A DNA stretch of 64,000 bases, from positions 24,753 through 88,752 of the forward strand of contig NZ_JACZFS010000020.1 in the NCBI RefSeq assembly GCF_014904795.1, in the 5' to 3' direction. The translations under genes were made by a program, and so were the position numbers. Below, piece by piece: positions 23,387-31,876 of the stretch (positions are counted from its first letter, which is position 1; every line of letters starts with the position of its first letter). A model generated the notes under the pieces. It saw nothing but the letters and a program-made list of their open reading frames with translations, had not been told where the DNA came from and made no database searches. This DNA comes from Nisaea nitritireducens. GTDB lineage: Bacteria > Pseudomonadota > Alphaproteobacteria > Thalassobaculales > Thalassobaculaceae.

Positions 23387-24331
23387 TTAGCCACCTTCCA
23401 AAGCTCCCGGCAACCGAGCCTCAACACCGGTCAGCTTTTCATAAGCCTTGATCACGGCCGTGCAGCTTTCATCCTCGAAGCCCATGATAGAGGCCAGCGC
23501 GTAGGTCTGGTGAACCGACTCCGCCATGAAACCCGGCAGGCCTGCCTGCTCCAGCCATTGCGCGTAATAACGAACATCCTTCTGGGCGTTGGCCAGCGAC
23601 ATCAGTGGCGTGAAGTCGCGTTTCAGGGTGGCTTCGCCATAGAGATCCATCATGCCCGACTTGCCGCCGGCAGCCGAGATGATGCCGATCACCTTGTCCA
23701 TGTCGAGCCCTTCCCGGGCAGCGAGCGCGAAGCCCTCGCACCAGGAAGCGACATTGGCGAAGGCTATGTAATTGTGGATCAATTTGAGGCGGATCGCGTG
23801 TCCGGCCGGGCCGACATGAAAGATGTTCTCGGCATAGGTCTCGAACAGCGGACGCAACCGCTCCAGCAATACCTCCGTTCCGCCGAACAGGATATTCACC
23901 TCGCCCCGGTCGGCATGGACCGGCGTCCGGGTCATCGGTGCCTCGCAATAGTCGATCCCGCGCGCGGCACAGGCCTCCCGCATCTTGTCCACATGCTCCG
24001 GCGAGACCGTCGTGTGATCAAGGAAGACCGCTCCGTCGCGCATATGGGATAGCAAACCGTCCGGCCCGAGAGCGAGTTCCTGGACCGCCTCCGCCGTGGT
24101 GATGCATATGCCGAGAACATCAACATTGGCCGCCATGTGCGCGAGATCCGGCTCGGCGCTGGCACCCTGCGAGACAGCCAGTGCAACCGCCTCCGGATCA
24201 AGATCGTGCACCGAGACCACGGCGCCTCCGGCCAGCATGTTTTTCACCACCCCTCGGCCCATCCCGCCAAGACCGATGAAACCGACAGAGAAATCCGTTG
24301 CCGTTTCTGTGCCCTTATCGTTTCCGCTCAT
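23387..24331 (-). CDS. 3-hydroxyisobutyrate/beta-hydroxyacid dehydrogenase family protein
   Basis: 314 residues. The N-terminal Rossmann domain has GFIGLGGMGRGVVKNML and the C-terminal all-helical domain has the catalytic Lys region GHAIRLKLIHNYIAFAN near residue 180. The usual substrate-site signature GAPVSGG is replaced by CEAPMTRTPVHADRGE, so the substrate may differ from 3-hydroxyisobutyrate, tartronate semialdehyde or glyoxylate. It is a single gene with no obvious operon partner, so the physiological reaction cannot be set from context. The start ATG at 24331 gives the expected leader length. Confidence 0.87.
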   Translation of the reverse strand: MSGNDKGTETATDFSVGFIGLGGMGRGVVKNMLAGGAVVSVHDLDPEAVALAVSQGASAEPDLAHMAANVDVLGICITTAEAVQELALGPDGLLSHMRDGAVFLDHTTVSPEHVDKMREACAARGIDYCEAPMTRTPVHADRGEVNILFGGTEVLLERLRPLFETYAENIFHVGPAGHAIRLKLIHNYIAFANVASWCEGFALAAREGLDMDKVIGIISAAGGKSGMMDLYGEATLKRDFTPLMSLANAQKDVRYYAQWLEQAGLPGFMAESVHQTYALASIMGFEDESCTAVIKAYEKLTGVEARLPGALEGG

Positions 24332-24455
24332 GTCCCGCCCTCCTGCTACGATCGATCTTGTCGACTTGCCGGAAGAGTGCCGGATTTTTGCTACATTATT
24401 AAGGTGTTATTCCCTTTTGATGGCGCTAAAGCGTTCTTGCGGCACGCCCCCTCAC

Positions 24456-24538
24456 CGTCATTCCCGCGCAGGCGGGAACTCAGGGATCATAGAGTTGTAT
24501 TCGTCATCCCTGGGTCCCTGCTTTCGCAGGGATGACGA
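24456..24538. repeat. REP-like palindromic intergenic element (two arms)
   Basis: The arm CGTCATTCCCGCGCAGGCGGGAA (a hairpin with GCGCAG loop) is followed 20-30 bases later by TCGTCATCCCTGG...CTTTCGCAGGGATGACG, a second hairpin. The two arms share the CGTCAT head in opposite senses. It lies upstream of the dehydrogenase gene and downstream of the peroxiredoxin gene. This matches dispersed bacterial extragenic palindromes; a 15-base head is shared with 22689. Confidence 0.72.
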
Positions 24539-24564
24539 TCAGAGAAAATGATGTGCAGAAATTA

Positions 24565-24591
24565 AAAAGGGCCGGTCGAACCGGCCCTTTT
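24565..24591 (-). terminator. Factor-independent terminator of the peroxiredoxin gene
   Basis: AAAAGGGCCGGT / ACCGGCCCTTTT with a 3-base loop forms a 12-base-pair GC-rich stem. On the minus strand it is followed by a T-rich run, 17 bases beyond the peroxiredoxin stop. It is a textbook terminator. Confidence 0.88.
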
Positions 24592-24608
24592 CCCAAAATG
24601 GTCAGCCC

Positions 24609-25244
24609 TTACGCACCCGGCTGATCGACCACGCGGAGATAAGGGCGCTGTTCGTCCCAACCGCCCGGGAACAGTTTCTTGGCGTCGTCGTTGGACAGCG
24701 CCGGGACGATGATGCACTTGCCACCGTCCTGCCAGTTCACCGGCGTCGCCACCTTGTGCTTGTCGGTCAGCTGCAGGGAATCCACCACGCGCAGGATTTC
24801 GTCGAAGTTGCGCCCGGTGCTGGCTGGATAGGTCAGGATCAAACGGACCTTCTTGTTGCCGTCGATGACGAAGACCGAACGCACCGTCAGCGTATCGTTC
24901 GCGTTCGGGTGGATCATGTCGTAAAGGCCCGCGACCGTCTTGTCGTGGTCCGCCACCAGCGGGAAGTTCAGGCTGTTGCCCTGGGTCTGCTTGATGTCGT
25001 CAGCCCATTTCTCATGGTCGCCGAGACCATCGACGGAAAGGCCGAGCACCTTGACGCCGCGCTTGTCGAATTCCGGCTTCAGGCCGGCCATGTAGCCGAG
25101 CTCGGTGGTGCAGACCGGGGTAAAATCCTTCGGGTGCGAGAACAGGATGACCCAGCTGTCGCCCGCATAATCGTAGAAATTGATCTTGCCGTCCGTGGAG
25201 TCCTGCGTGAAATCAGGCGCTATGTCGCCAAGCCGGATGGTCAT
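24609..25244 (-). CDS. 1-Cys peroxiredoxin (Prx6 subfamily)
   Basis: 211 residues starting MTIRLGDIAPDFTQDSTDG, with AGGAGGAG upstream. The peroxidatic Cys lies in HPKDFTPVCTTELGYMAGL near residue 47, a form (PVCTTE) typical of the Prx6 group. A C-terminal extension of about 70 residues (LTYPASTGRNFDEILRVVDSLQLT, then KLFPGGWDEQRPYLRVV) matches 1-Cys enzymes of this length. It reduces hydrogen peroxide and organic peroxides with a glutathione- or thioredoxin-type donor. The next gene upstream on the same strand is a glutathione S-transferase; whether they share a transcript is unclear because the gap is 137 bases. Confidence 0.92.
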   Translation of the reverse strand: MTIRLGDIAPDFTQDSTDGKINFYDYAGDSWVILFSHPKDFTPVCTTELGYMAGLKPEFDKRGVKVLGLSVDGLGDHEKWADDIKQTQGNSLNFPLVADHDKTVAGLYDMIHPNANDTLTVRSVFVIDGNKKVRLILTYPASTGRNFDEILRVVDSLQLTDKHKVATPVNWQDGGKCIIVPALSNDDAKKLFPGGWDEQRPYLRVVDQPGA

Positions 25245-25381
25245 GGCCTTCTCCTCCTGGTGTGAATTTCGAGCCTGTCGCCTCCCTCCCGAGGAATGCG
25301 CGGGCAGCGGCACTATAAGCAGACGCGGGGCCGGACGATACCGCCGCGACCCCGCTTTTTAACCATAAATCCGGTTTCGGA

Positions 25382-26008
25382 TCAGGGCAGTTCCATACCC
25401 CGGCTGAGGGCCGGACGCGCCATCATGGCGTCGTACCAGCGCTTCACGTTCGGGAACTGGTTCAGATCCACTTCCTGCCACTCATGGCGGAACACCCAGG
25501 GCAGGGTTGCAAAATCGGCGATGGAGACCTCGTCATTGGCGAGATAGTCCCGGCCTTCGAGGCGGCTGTTCAGCACGCCGTAAAGGCGGAGGCATTCCTT
25601 GCCGTACCGCTCGATGCCATAAGGCACCTTCTCTTTCGCGGCGCGCTTGAAATGATGCACCTGGCCGAAAATCGGGCCAATGCCGCCCATCTGGAACATC
25701 AGCCACTGGATGACCTCATAGCGCCTGGCCATGTCGGTCGGCAAGAACTTACCGGTCTTCTCGGCCAGATACATCAGGATCGCGCCGGATTCGAAGACCG
25801 TGTAGGGCTTCCCACCCGGGCCGTCCGGGTCGATGATCGCCGGGATCTTCGAGTTCGGGTTGATAGCGATGAATTCAGGCGTGAACTGATCGTCCTCACC
25901 GATATTGATCGGGTGCAGGTTGTACGGAATACCGCACTCTTCCAGCATGATCGTGATCTTGCGGCCGTTCGACGTCTTCCACGTGTAGCATTCGATCGGT
26001 GCCGTCAT
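25382..26008 (-). CDS. Glutathione S-transferase (Nu/YghU-YfcG-like)
   Basis: 208 residues. It starts MTAPIECYTWKTSNGRKITIMLEE, with the TxNGxK active-site segment of disulfide-bond reductase-type GSTs, then NPNSKIPAIIDPDGPGG (cis-Pro loop) and ESGAILMYLAEK (glutathione gamma-glutamyl binding). The C-terminal helical domain has NDEVSIADFATLPW. The ATG at 26008 follows AAAAGGGGGGAAG; a start 11 codons earlier is possible. Nu-class enzymes show disulfide reductase or peroxidase activity with glutathione, consistent with the peroxiredoxin downstream. Confidence 0.9.
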   Translation of the reverse strand: MTAPIECYTWKTSNGRKITIMLEECGIPYNLHPINIGEDDQFTPEFIAINPNSKIPAIIDPDGPGGKPYTVFESGAILMYLAEKTGKFLPTDMARRYEVIQWLMFQMGGIGPIFGQVHHFKRAAKEKVPYGIERYGKECLRLYGVLNSRLEGRDYLANDEVSIADFATLPWVFRHEWQEVDLNQFPNVKRWYDAMMARPALSRGMELP

Positions 26009-26045
26009 GGCTTCCCCCCTTTTGAATTCTTGAACTGTCATACAA

Positions 26046-26079
26046 GAAAAGACGGCTGCGTTTCCGCAACCGTCTTTTC
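26046..26079 (-). terminator. Hairpin terminator downstream of the CoxL-like gene
   Basis: GAAAAGACGGCTGCG / CGCAACCGTCTTTTC pairs over about 15 bases with one mismatch and a four-base loop. It lies 11 bases beyond the stop of the 26090 gene, and the minus strand gives TCTTTTCTTGT after the stem. Confidence 0.75.
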
Positions 26080-26089
26080 AGAATGATAC

Positions 26090-28399
26090 CTATTCGGCCG
26101 CCGCGAGTTTACCCGCGTTGGCCACCGCCCAGATTTTCTCCGGCGTCGCCGGCATGTCGATATTGGTGACGCCGAGCGCGTCGCAGACCGCGCTGATCGC
26201 CGCAGGCGGTGCACCGATGGCACCGGCCTCGCCGGAACCCTTGATGCCGAGAGGGTTGGTCGTGCACCAGACATTGTGGGTTTCGAAATCGACCCACGGC
26301 ACATGGTCCGCGCGCGGCAGGGTGTAATCCATGTAGGAGCCGGTCACGAGCTGGCCGCTTTCCTCGTCATAGATCGTGTTCTCATAGAGCGCCTGACCGA
26401 GGCCCTGGCCGACGCCACCATGCACCTGACCGGCCAGCAGGTTCGGGTTGATGACCGAGCCGAAATCGTCGACCACGCTGTATTTCTGGATCTCGACAAT
26501 ACCGGTATCCGGATCGATCTCCAGCTCGCAAACATGGCAGCCGTTCGGGAAAGTCGCCGCTTCCGGCGTGCGCTTGTGCGTGGTGTCGAGGCCCGCCTCT
26601 TCCTCGCTCATGGCCTCCCGGTTCACCTCGAAGATCGACATGGTCTTGTCGGTCCCGGCGACGGTGAATGTGCCGTCTGTGAACTCGATATCCTCGATCG
26701 CCGCTTCCATCACCCGGGCCGCGACCTTCTTGCCCTTCTCGACAATCTCGCGGCCTCCGAGCAACACCGCGACGCCGCCCACCGGCAGAGCGCGGGAGCC
26801 GCCGGTCAGACCGGGAGGCGTACGGTCGGTATCGCCCTGGATGATCCTTATATCCTCACCGTCGATGCCGAGCACGTCGCCCAGCACCTGGGCATAGGCG
26901 GTCTCGTGCCCCTGCCCGTTCGACTGGTTGCCGATATAGATCTCGATCTTGTTGTCCTCGGTGAAACGGATATCGGCCGTCTCCGGGTTCCCGCCACCGC
27001 ATTTCTCGATGTAGTAGCCGAGGCCGATGCCGCGCAGCTTACCGTTCTTCACCGATTCTGCCTTGCGGGCGGCGAACCCGTCCCAGTCCGCCTTCGCCAG
27101 GCATTTCTCCATGACGATCTGGAATTCGCCGGTGTCGTAGACATTGCCGAGCGTGGTGCTGTAGGGCATCTGATCCGGCCTAATGTAATTGCGGCGCCGT
27201 ATCTCGTCCCGGCCGAGGCCGGTTTCCGCCGCGCAATTATCCATCACCCGCTCGATCAGATAGGCCGCTTCCGGCCGGCCGGCGCCACGATAGGCATCCA
27301 CCGGCGTGGTGTTGGTGAGCACGCCCTTCACATTCACGTAGATCACCGGAATGTCGTAGACGCCGGAAAGCATGTGGGTGCCCGCCTCGGTCGGGATGAA
27401 GGGGCCGAAATTCGATAGGTAGCCGCCGAGATTGGCGAAGGTCTCGACCTTCATGCCGATAACCTTGCCGTTCTCGTCAAGCGCGGCATCGACATAGCTC
27501 ACATTGTCCCGGCCCTGGGTGTCGCTCATGAAGGCTTCGGAGCGTTCCGGGGTGTATTTCACCGCCATCTTCAGGCGGCGGGAGGCCCAGGCAAGCAGGC
27601 ACTGTTCCGGATATAGGAAGATCTTCATACCGAACCCGCCACCGACATCGGTGGTGATGCAGCGCAGCTTCTCCTTATCGATCTTCAGCACCGCGTCGGC
27701 GAGGATCGGGTGAATAAAGCTCGGACCCTGGGTAGAGCTGTAGAGTGTCGTGCGATCCGTCTCCGCATCGTAAAGGCCGATGGCACCGCGCGGCTCCATG
27801 GAGTTCACGATGATTCGGTTATTGACGACCTTGGTCCGGACGACCTTTTTCGCCCGTGTGAAGGCGGCCTCGGCCATCTCCAGATCGCCCTTCTGCCAGT
27901 CGAAGCAGACATTGTGCGGGATATGCTCATAGAGCTGGGCCGCACCCGGCTTGGTGGCGCCTTCGGTATCGGTTGCGGATTGCAGCGGCTCGTAATCAAC
28001 ATCGATCAGTTCCGCCGCATCGCGTGCCTGATCCAGCGTTTCCGCGATCACCATGGCGACGGGCGTGCCGACATGACGGACCGTATCACCTTCAAGGATC
28101 GGGCGCGGCGTATCGGCTCGCGCACTGCCATCCTTGTTCGGCGCAGGCGCCAGACTGGGAAGATCGCCCAGCCCGTCTTCCTTCACATGTTTGTTGGTCA
28201 GAACGGCGATGACACCGGGGGCCGCTTCCGCGTCCGCCGTATCTATCCCGTTGATCCGCGCATGAGCGTAAGGGGAACGCAGGATGAAGGCCCGGGCGGT
28301 GCCGTCGGGCGTAACGTCATCCGTATAATTACCCTGACCGGTCAGCAACCGCTGATCCTCAACGCGTTTGATCGCCTGGCCAATGCCGAATTTTACCAT
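26090..28399 (-). CDS. Solo molybdo-hydroxylase large subunit (CoxL/form II CODH-like)
   Basis: 769 residues of the xanthine dehydrogenase/CODH large-subunit family. Visible are MVKFGIGQAIKRVEDQRLLTG, GGGFGMKIFLYPEQ, the active-site loop VDAYRGAGRPEA and the catalytic Glu in KGSGEAGAIGAPPA. The loop reads AYRGAGR, not the AYxCSFR of true CO dehydrogenases, so it is a form II/aldehyde-oxidase-like enzyme of unknown substrate. No CoxM (FAD) or CoxS (FeS) subunit gene is adjacent. A GGAGGG ribosome site precedes ATG 28399. A paralogue lies at 35238. Small subunits must come from elsewhere. Confidence 0.9.
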   Translation of the reverse strand: MVKFGIGQAIKRVEDQRLLTGQGNYTDDVTPDGTARAFILRSPYAHARINGIDTADAEAAPGVIAVLTNKHVKEDGLGDLPSLAPAPNKDGSARADTPRPILEGDTVRHVGTPVAMVIAETLDQARDAAELIDVDYEPLQSATDTEGATKPGAAQLYEHIPHNVCFDWQKGDLEMAEAAFTRAKKVVRTKVVNNRIIVNSMEPRGAIGLYDAETDRTTLYSSTQGPSFIHPILADAVLKIDKEKLRCITTDVGGGFGMKIFLYPEQCLLAWASRRLKMAVKYTPERSEAFMSDTQGRDNVSYVDAALDENGKVIGMKVETFANLGGYLSNFGPFIPTEAGTHMLSGVYDIPVIYVNVKGVLTNTTPVDAYRGAGRPEAAYLIERVMDNCAAETGLGRDEIRRRNYIRPDQMPYSTTLGNVYDTGEFQIVMEKCLAKADWDGFAARKAESVKNGKLRGIGLGYYIEKCGGGNPETADIRFTEDNKIEIYIGNQSNGQGHETAYAQVLGDVLGIDGEDIRIIQGDTDRTPPGLTGGSRALPVGGVAVLLGGREIVEKGKKVAARVMEAAIEDIEFTDGTFTVAGTDKTMSIFEVNREAMSEEEAGLDTTHKRTPEAATFPNGCHVCELEIDPDTGIVEIQKYSVVDDFGSVINPNLLAGQVHGGVGQGLGQALYENTIYDEESGQLVTGSYMDYTLPRADHVPWVDFETHNVWCTTNPLGIKGSGEAGAIGAPPAAISAVCDALGVTNIDMPATPEKIWAVANAGKLAAAE

Positions 28400-28549
28400 G
28401 AAGTCCCTCCTCGTCGGGCCGTTGCGGTCGCAGCGGCCGATATCTCTCGCGGCGGATGTTAGGGGTTTAGAAGTCTGGCACTCAAGCAACAAATGGGTTA
28501 GCAAACTTTCTCTTCACACACCCTTCACAGAGTTAGGGGCTCTACGCCC

Positions 28550-29470
28550 GTGAACCAACCCTCGCCGCAAAAATCGGCAGAAATACCGGCATTCGCGGTC
28601 TTCCTGCTGGCCATGCTCGCCCTGCTCTGGGGCCTTAACTGGCCGGTGATGAAGCTGTCCCTTGCCGAATACCCGCCCTTTGTTTTCCGCGCAGTGGCAG
28701 GAATTTCGGCGGGTCTGGGGCTGTTCGCGATGGCGAAAGCCAACGGCCGGACACTCCGCGTGCCGCGCGCGGAATGGAAGGGACTGGTAATCGTCTCCCT
28801 CCTCAATATGTCGGTTTGGAACATTGCGGTCCTCTACGGCGTTGACCTTATGGAATCCGGCCGGGCCGCAATCCTCGCGTACACCATGCCGCTCTGGGCA
28901 ACCCTGACCGGCGCATGGTTGGTCAAGGAGCCCTTGCGCGCCCGGTCCGTTCTGGCACTGGGCCTGGGCCTCGTCGGCATGGGCCTGCTGTTCTTCGGCG
29001 ACGACCGCGCCGTGTCGGGCGACCCGCTCGGTCCGGTCCTGGTCGTCCTCGCCGCGATGAGCTGGGGCATGGGCACGGCGGCGGTGAAGTATTTCCGCTT
29101 TTCCATGTCGGTGACCGTACTTACCGGCTGGCAGCAGATGCTGGGTGCGCTGCCCGTCGCGGTGATCGCGCTTGCCTGGGATTATCAGAACATGCCGGAC
29201 GCGGTCACGCTCGTCCCGACGCTCGGCCTCATCTACAACATGACGATCACGGGCATCTTCTGTTACTGGGCCTATTTCAGCGTGGTGAACATGCTTCCGG
29301 TCGTGGTCTCCACCGTCGGAACGCTGATGGTCCCGGTTGTCGGTGTCATAACGGACGCCATGATTTTCGGAACGATTCCGGGCCCGGTCGATTACGCGGC
29401 CCTCACCGCCGTGGTCTCCGCTGTCTTCCTGGTGATGACCCGCCGAACAAGATTGCCCGCAGAGAGCTGA
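28550..29470 (+). CDS. EamA/DMT-family transporter
   Basis: 306 residues with ten predicted membrane helices in two EamA repeats: the first from about 15 (FLLAMLALLWGLNWPVMKL) and the second from about 165 (AAMSWGMGTAAVKYF). LWG...N and the end-of-repeat AYTMPLWATLTGAWLVKEPL are typical of drug/metabolite exporters. GTG start with AGGGG upstream. It diverges from the CoxL-like gene and converges on the unknown membrane protein. The substrate is unknown; many relatives export amino acids or metabolites. Confidence 0.88.
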   Translation: MNQPSPQKSAEIPAFAVFLLAMLALLWGLNWPVMKLSLAEYPPFVFRAVAGISAGLGLFAMAKANGRTLRVPRAEWKGLVIVSLLNMSVWNIAVLYGVDLMESGRAAILAYTMPLWATLTGAWLVKEPLRARSVLALGLGLVGMGLLFFGDDRAVSGDPLGPVLVVLAAMSWGMGTAAVKYFRFSMSVTVLTGWQQMLGALPVAVIALAWDYQNMPDAVTLVPTLGLIYNMTITGIFCYWAYFSVVNMLPVVVSTVGTLMVPVVGVITDAMIFGTIPGPVDYAALTAVVSAVFLVMTRRTRLPAES

Positions 29471-29473
29471 AGC

Positions 29474-30868
29474 TCACATCAGGGCGTAGTGAAGGATACT
29501 GAGGATCGGCACCAGCACGGCCCAGACAACGAATACATATGCCAGGTTCGGGCCGAGAGCGACGCGCGTTGGCCGCACGTCGAACATCGAGCCCGCCGTG
29601 ACAACAGAGAGAGAGGCGATGGAGACCATGGCCCCGAGCCCCCATCCCGCGAGCATGGCTTCATAGAGAGCCAGCGGCAGAACCCCATGATCGAGACTGG
29701 TCAGGGCGGCGAGGAAGATGGTCCCGGTGATGATCGGATGAATCCCGATGATGGCGGGTATCAGCTGTATGCCGATCATCAGGGCCAGCAGGACCGGCGC
29801 AGGCAATCCGCCTTCAAGCAGCGGCGCGACATGGACAATCACCGCATCGGCCTCTCCCGCAACGGTGCCGACCACGATGGCAATGGCGACAAGCGCAAGG
29901 TCGTCCCCGAGCTCCTTCATCCCTTCCGCCGTTTTCTCCAGCACCGGCCGTAATGCGTCCGGCCGACGGAAGAATTGCAACATACACAGCAACGGCATCA
30001 CCACCAGGATGGAGCCAAGTGTCGAGAGCGGCGTGAAGGTCCCGACCAGAATGACCGTACCAGCGGCAATCCCCAGCCGCGATGCAATCGGCTTCAGGCA
30101 GGCAAGGGCAGCGCCGACGGCCGAGAAGCTGAACGGCCGGGCGAACATGGCAAGTGCGATCGAGACGGATATGGCGACGCAGATGAAACCGAACGGAATG
30201 ATCTCCCAGAGTTCGACCATCGGCAGATAGGTACCGGCTACGGCAAAGCCGACGAAGAATGGCGACCAGAGCACGGCGATGCTCATGCCCCGCATCGATG
30301 CGCACGCCGCAGAGCGACGGCGTTCCTTGCTTGCATTGGCCGGCACCACTGCGGAGACCAGGGCGAAAGAGCCTGTATTCAGGACCGCACCGAAGACCGT
30401 CGCGCCAATGGTGATGCCGACATCCGCCGCGCTGTCCGGAAGCGCTGCCAGTCTGTTCTGGCTCGCCCGCACGGACGGCATCAGCCGGGCGACTTCCCGT
30501 GTCATCTTCAGTGTCGGGAGCAGTCCGGCGAAAATCAGTGTGCGCTCAAGGCCGCGCCACACAGCTTCGGGATCGGCAACAGTGGAAATCAGGATCAGCG
30601 TCGCGACCGTGCCGATGCCGACAAGCACTTTCGTCTCCAGCCGGGCCTGCGGCAGCGTGCCGAGCACGTAAAGCAGCAGGCCGCCCGCAACGATGTGATC
30701 AAGCATCGGAAAGGAAAGAAAGAGCCCGGCAACGGACCCGAACCACACACTTGTCAGAAGCAGGACGCGCCAGTCCAGGAAAGACTGCGGAAAGATGGGA
30801 TGTCTCCAAGGCGGAGGGAGTTTTGGATCGTGATAAAGGAGTCTGCTCCTTAGCGGGATATTTGGCAA
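29474..30868 (-). CDS. Polytopic membrane protein of unknown function
   Basis: About 464 residues with about 11-12 hydrophobic helices and a soluble N-terminal 30 residues rich in Pro. Sequences such as FGAVLNTGSFALVSAVVPANASKERRRSA and IGIQLIPAIIGIHPIITGTIF recall ion-transporter-like permeases of the ArsB/NhaD/citrate-carrier superfamily. I do not recognise a specific family. The start is uncertain: the in-frame codon at 30868 is TTG with a poorly spaced AGGA, while a strong AAGGAG lies just downstream without an in-frame ATG/GTG/TTG in range. The stop falls three bases from the converging EamA stop. Confidence 0.72.
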   Translation of the reverse strand: MPNIPLRSRLLYHDPKLPPPWRHPIFPQSFLDWRVLLLTSVWFGSVAGLFLSFPMLDHIVAGGLLLYVLGTLPQARLETKVLVGIGTVATLILISTVADPEAVWRGLERTLIFAGLLPTLKMTREVARLMPSVRASQNRLAALPDSAADVGITIGATVFGAVLNTGSFALVSAVVPANASKERRRSAACASMRGMSIAVLWSPFFVGFAVAGTYLPMVELWEIIPFGFICVAISVSIALAMFARPFSFSAVGAALACLKPIASRLGIAAGTVILVGTFTPLSTLGSILVVMPLLCMLQFFRRPDALRPVLEKTAEGMKELGDDLALVAIAIVVGTVAGEADAVIVHVAPLLEGGLPAPVLLALMIGIQLIPAIIGIHPIITGTIFLAALTSLDHGVLPLALYEAMLAGWGLGAMVSIASLSVVTAGSMFDVRPTRVALGPNLAYVFVVWAVLVPILSILHYALM

Positions 30869-30976
30869 TCCTCGCGCAATCGTCCGGGAATCGCCCTAAC
30901 GATCTTCCGCCAACGGTGGCAACGTGTTATCGGTATTAGATCGAATTTGGCACAAAATTATGTCGGGCGAATTTCA

Positions 30977-31297
30977 ATGAGCGACACTTCGAACACCACC
31001 ACCGGCGGTCAGGCGGCAGGACAGCAGCCAAACATCGTGATTGCCCCTGAATGCCAGGATATTTTCGTCGACGGAGTCATCGGTGCCATGGTGCGGGACG
31101 GTGTCGTTCGGATCAATCTTGTGAACACGCGGTTCAATATCGACGGCTCTCAGGTCGAGCATGCCGTCGTATCCCGCATGATCATGTCCCGCTCAGGCGT
31201 GCGTAACCTGCACGCTGCCCTCGAGCAGCTGATGGGCCGCCTCACTCGCTCGGCCGACGGCCGCCGCGATGACGACGCCACCGAAGACGAGAGCTGA
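30977..31297 (+). CDS. Small hypothetical protein
   Basis: 106 residues from MSDTSNTTTGGQAAGQQPN. After a low-complexity Ser/Thr/Gly/Gln leader comes a beta-rich segment (IVIAPECQDIFVDGVIGAMVRDGVVRINLVN) and a helix (MIMSRSGVRNLHAALEQLMGRLTR), ending in an acidic tail. Strand-strand-helix organisation with the 'methionine-rich helix at the end' vaguely recalls small DUF3467-like proteins, but I would not assign it. No signal peptide or catalytic motif. It lies convergent to the cyclic-nucleotide-binding gene, 10 bases apart. Codon usage supports it as real. Confidence 0.68.
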   Translation: MSDTSNTTTGGQAAGQQPNIVIAPECQDIFVDGVIGAMVRDGVVRINLVNTRFNIDGSQVEHAVVSRMIMSRSGVRNLHAALEQLMGRLTRSADGRRDDDATEDES

Positions 31298-31307
31298 CCT
31301 CACTTAC

Positions 31308-31784
31308 TCAGATGGTCGCGTGCTGAAGAACCGTAAGGTTCGAATTACGAATCATCTGGGCGAGATTGTGCAGCACCAGAACCAGCACCGAGGGATATTC
31401 CGACAGCATGTTGCGGAAGTCGCTCGGTGACATCGCCGCGACGACGCAATCGCTTGTCGCCCGGACCTCGGCAGACCGGGGACCGCCATCCAGTGCCGAA
31501 AGTTCACCGAAATAAGCTCCGGCCCCTAGTCGGTCAAGCTTCAGCTCACCGCCGATAATCGTGTGATTCTGGACGTCGGCAGAGCCTTCCAGCATGAAAT
31601 AGACATCGTGGTTCTCGCCTTCTCTGGCGATAACCACCTCGCCTGCCGCGAACTGGCTCTTACGGCAAAGAGCCGCGATGGCCGCGCGCTCTTCTTCCCC
31701 GAGATCCAGAAACAGCCCGATCCGGCCAATCTCGTCCGCGTTGACGGAACCGCCGCCCAAATCGAAATTATCCGAACTCATCAT
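31308..31784 (-). CDS. Cyclic nucleotide-binding domain protein
   Basis: 158 residues consisting of one cNMP-binding beta-barrel: IGLFLDLGEEERAAIAALCRKSQFAAGEVVIAREG at the start, and the phosphate-binding cassette GAYFGELSALDGGPRSAEVRA near residue 90 with the Gly-Glu-x-Ala/Ser and Arg residues expected for cAMP/cGMP binding. There is no HTH or output domain after the C-terminal helices, so it is a stand-alone sensor or a subunit regulator rather than a CRP. I chose ATG 31784 within GGGGCAGATGATG; TTG 31793 is an alternative. Confidence 0.85.
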   Translation of the reverse strand: MMSSDNFDLGGGSVNADEIGRIGLFLDLGEEERAAIAALCRKSQFAAGEVVIAREGENHDVYFMLEGSADVQNHTIIGGELKLDRLGAGAYFGELSALDGGPRSAEVRATSDCVVAAMSPSDFRNMLSEYPSVLVLVLHNLAQMIRNSNLTVLQHATI

Positions 31785-31824
31785 CTGCCCCAATCAGTCC
31801 CACACACTGCTCTCATATAGTATG

Positions 31825-31843
31825 CACCTGCTGACCGCAGGTG
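31825..31843. terminator. Perfect hairpin between two minus-strand genes
   Basis: CACCTGC / GCAGGTG with a five-base loop (TGACC), located 34 bases after the exonuclease stop and upstream of the cyclic-nucleotide-binding gene. There is no clear T-run, so it may be a weak terminator or an operator for the downstream gene. Confidence 0.35.
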
Positions 31844-31876
31844 AAATGATTTAGAGCACAAACCGTCTCCGGCGCC

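Noticed and set aside
26090..28399. Calling the CoxL-like protein a CO dehydrogenase
   Set aside because: The active-site loop is AYRGAGR, not AYxCSFR, and the medium and small subunits are missing.
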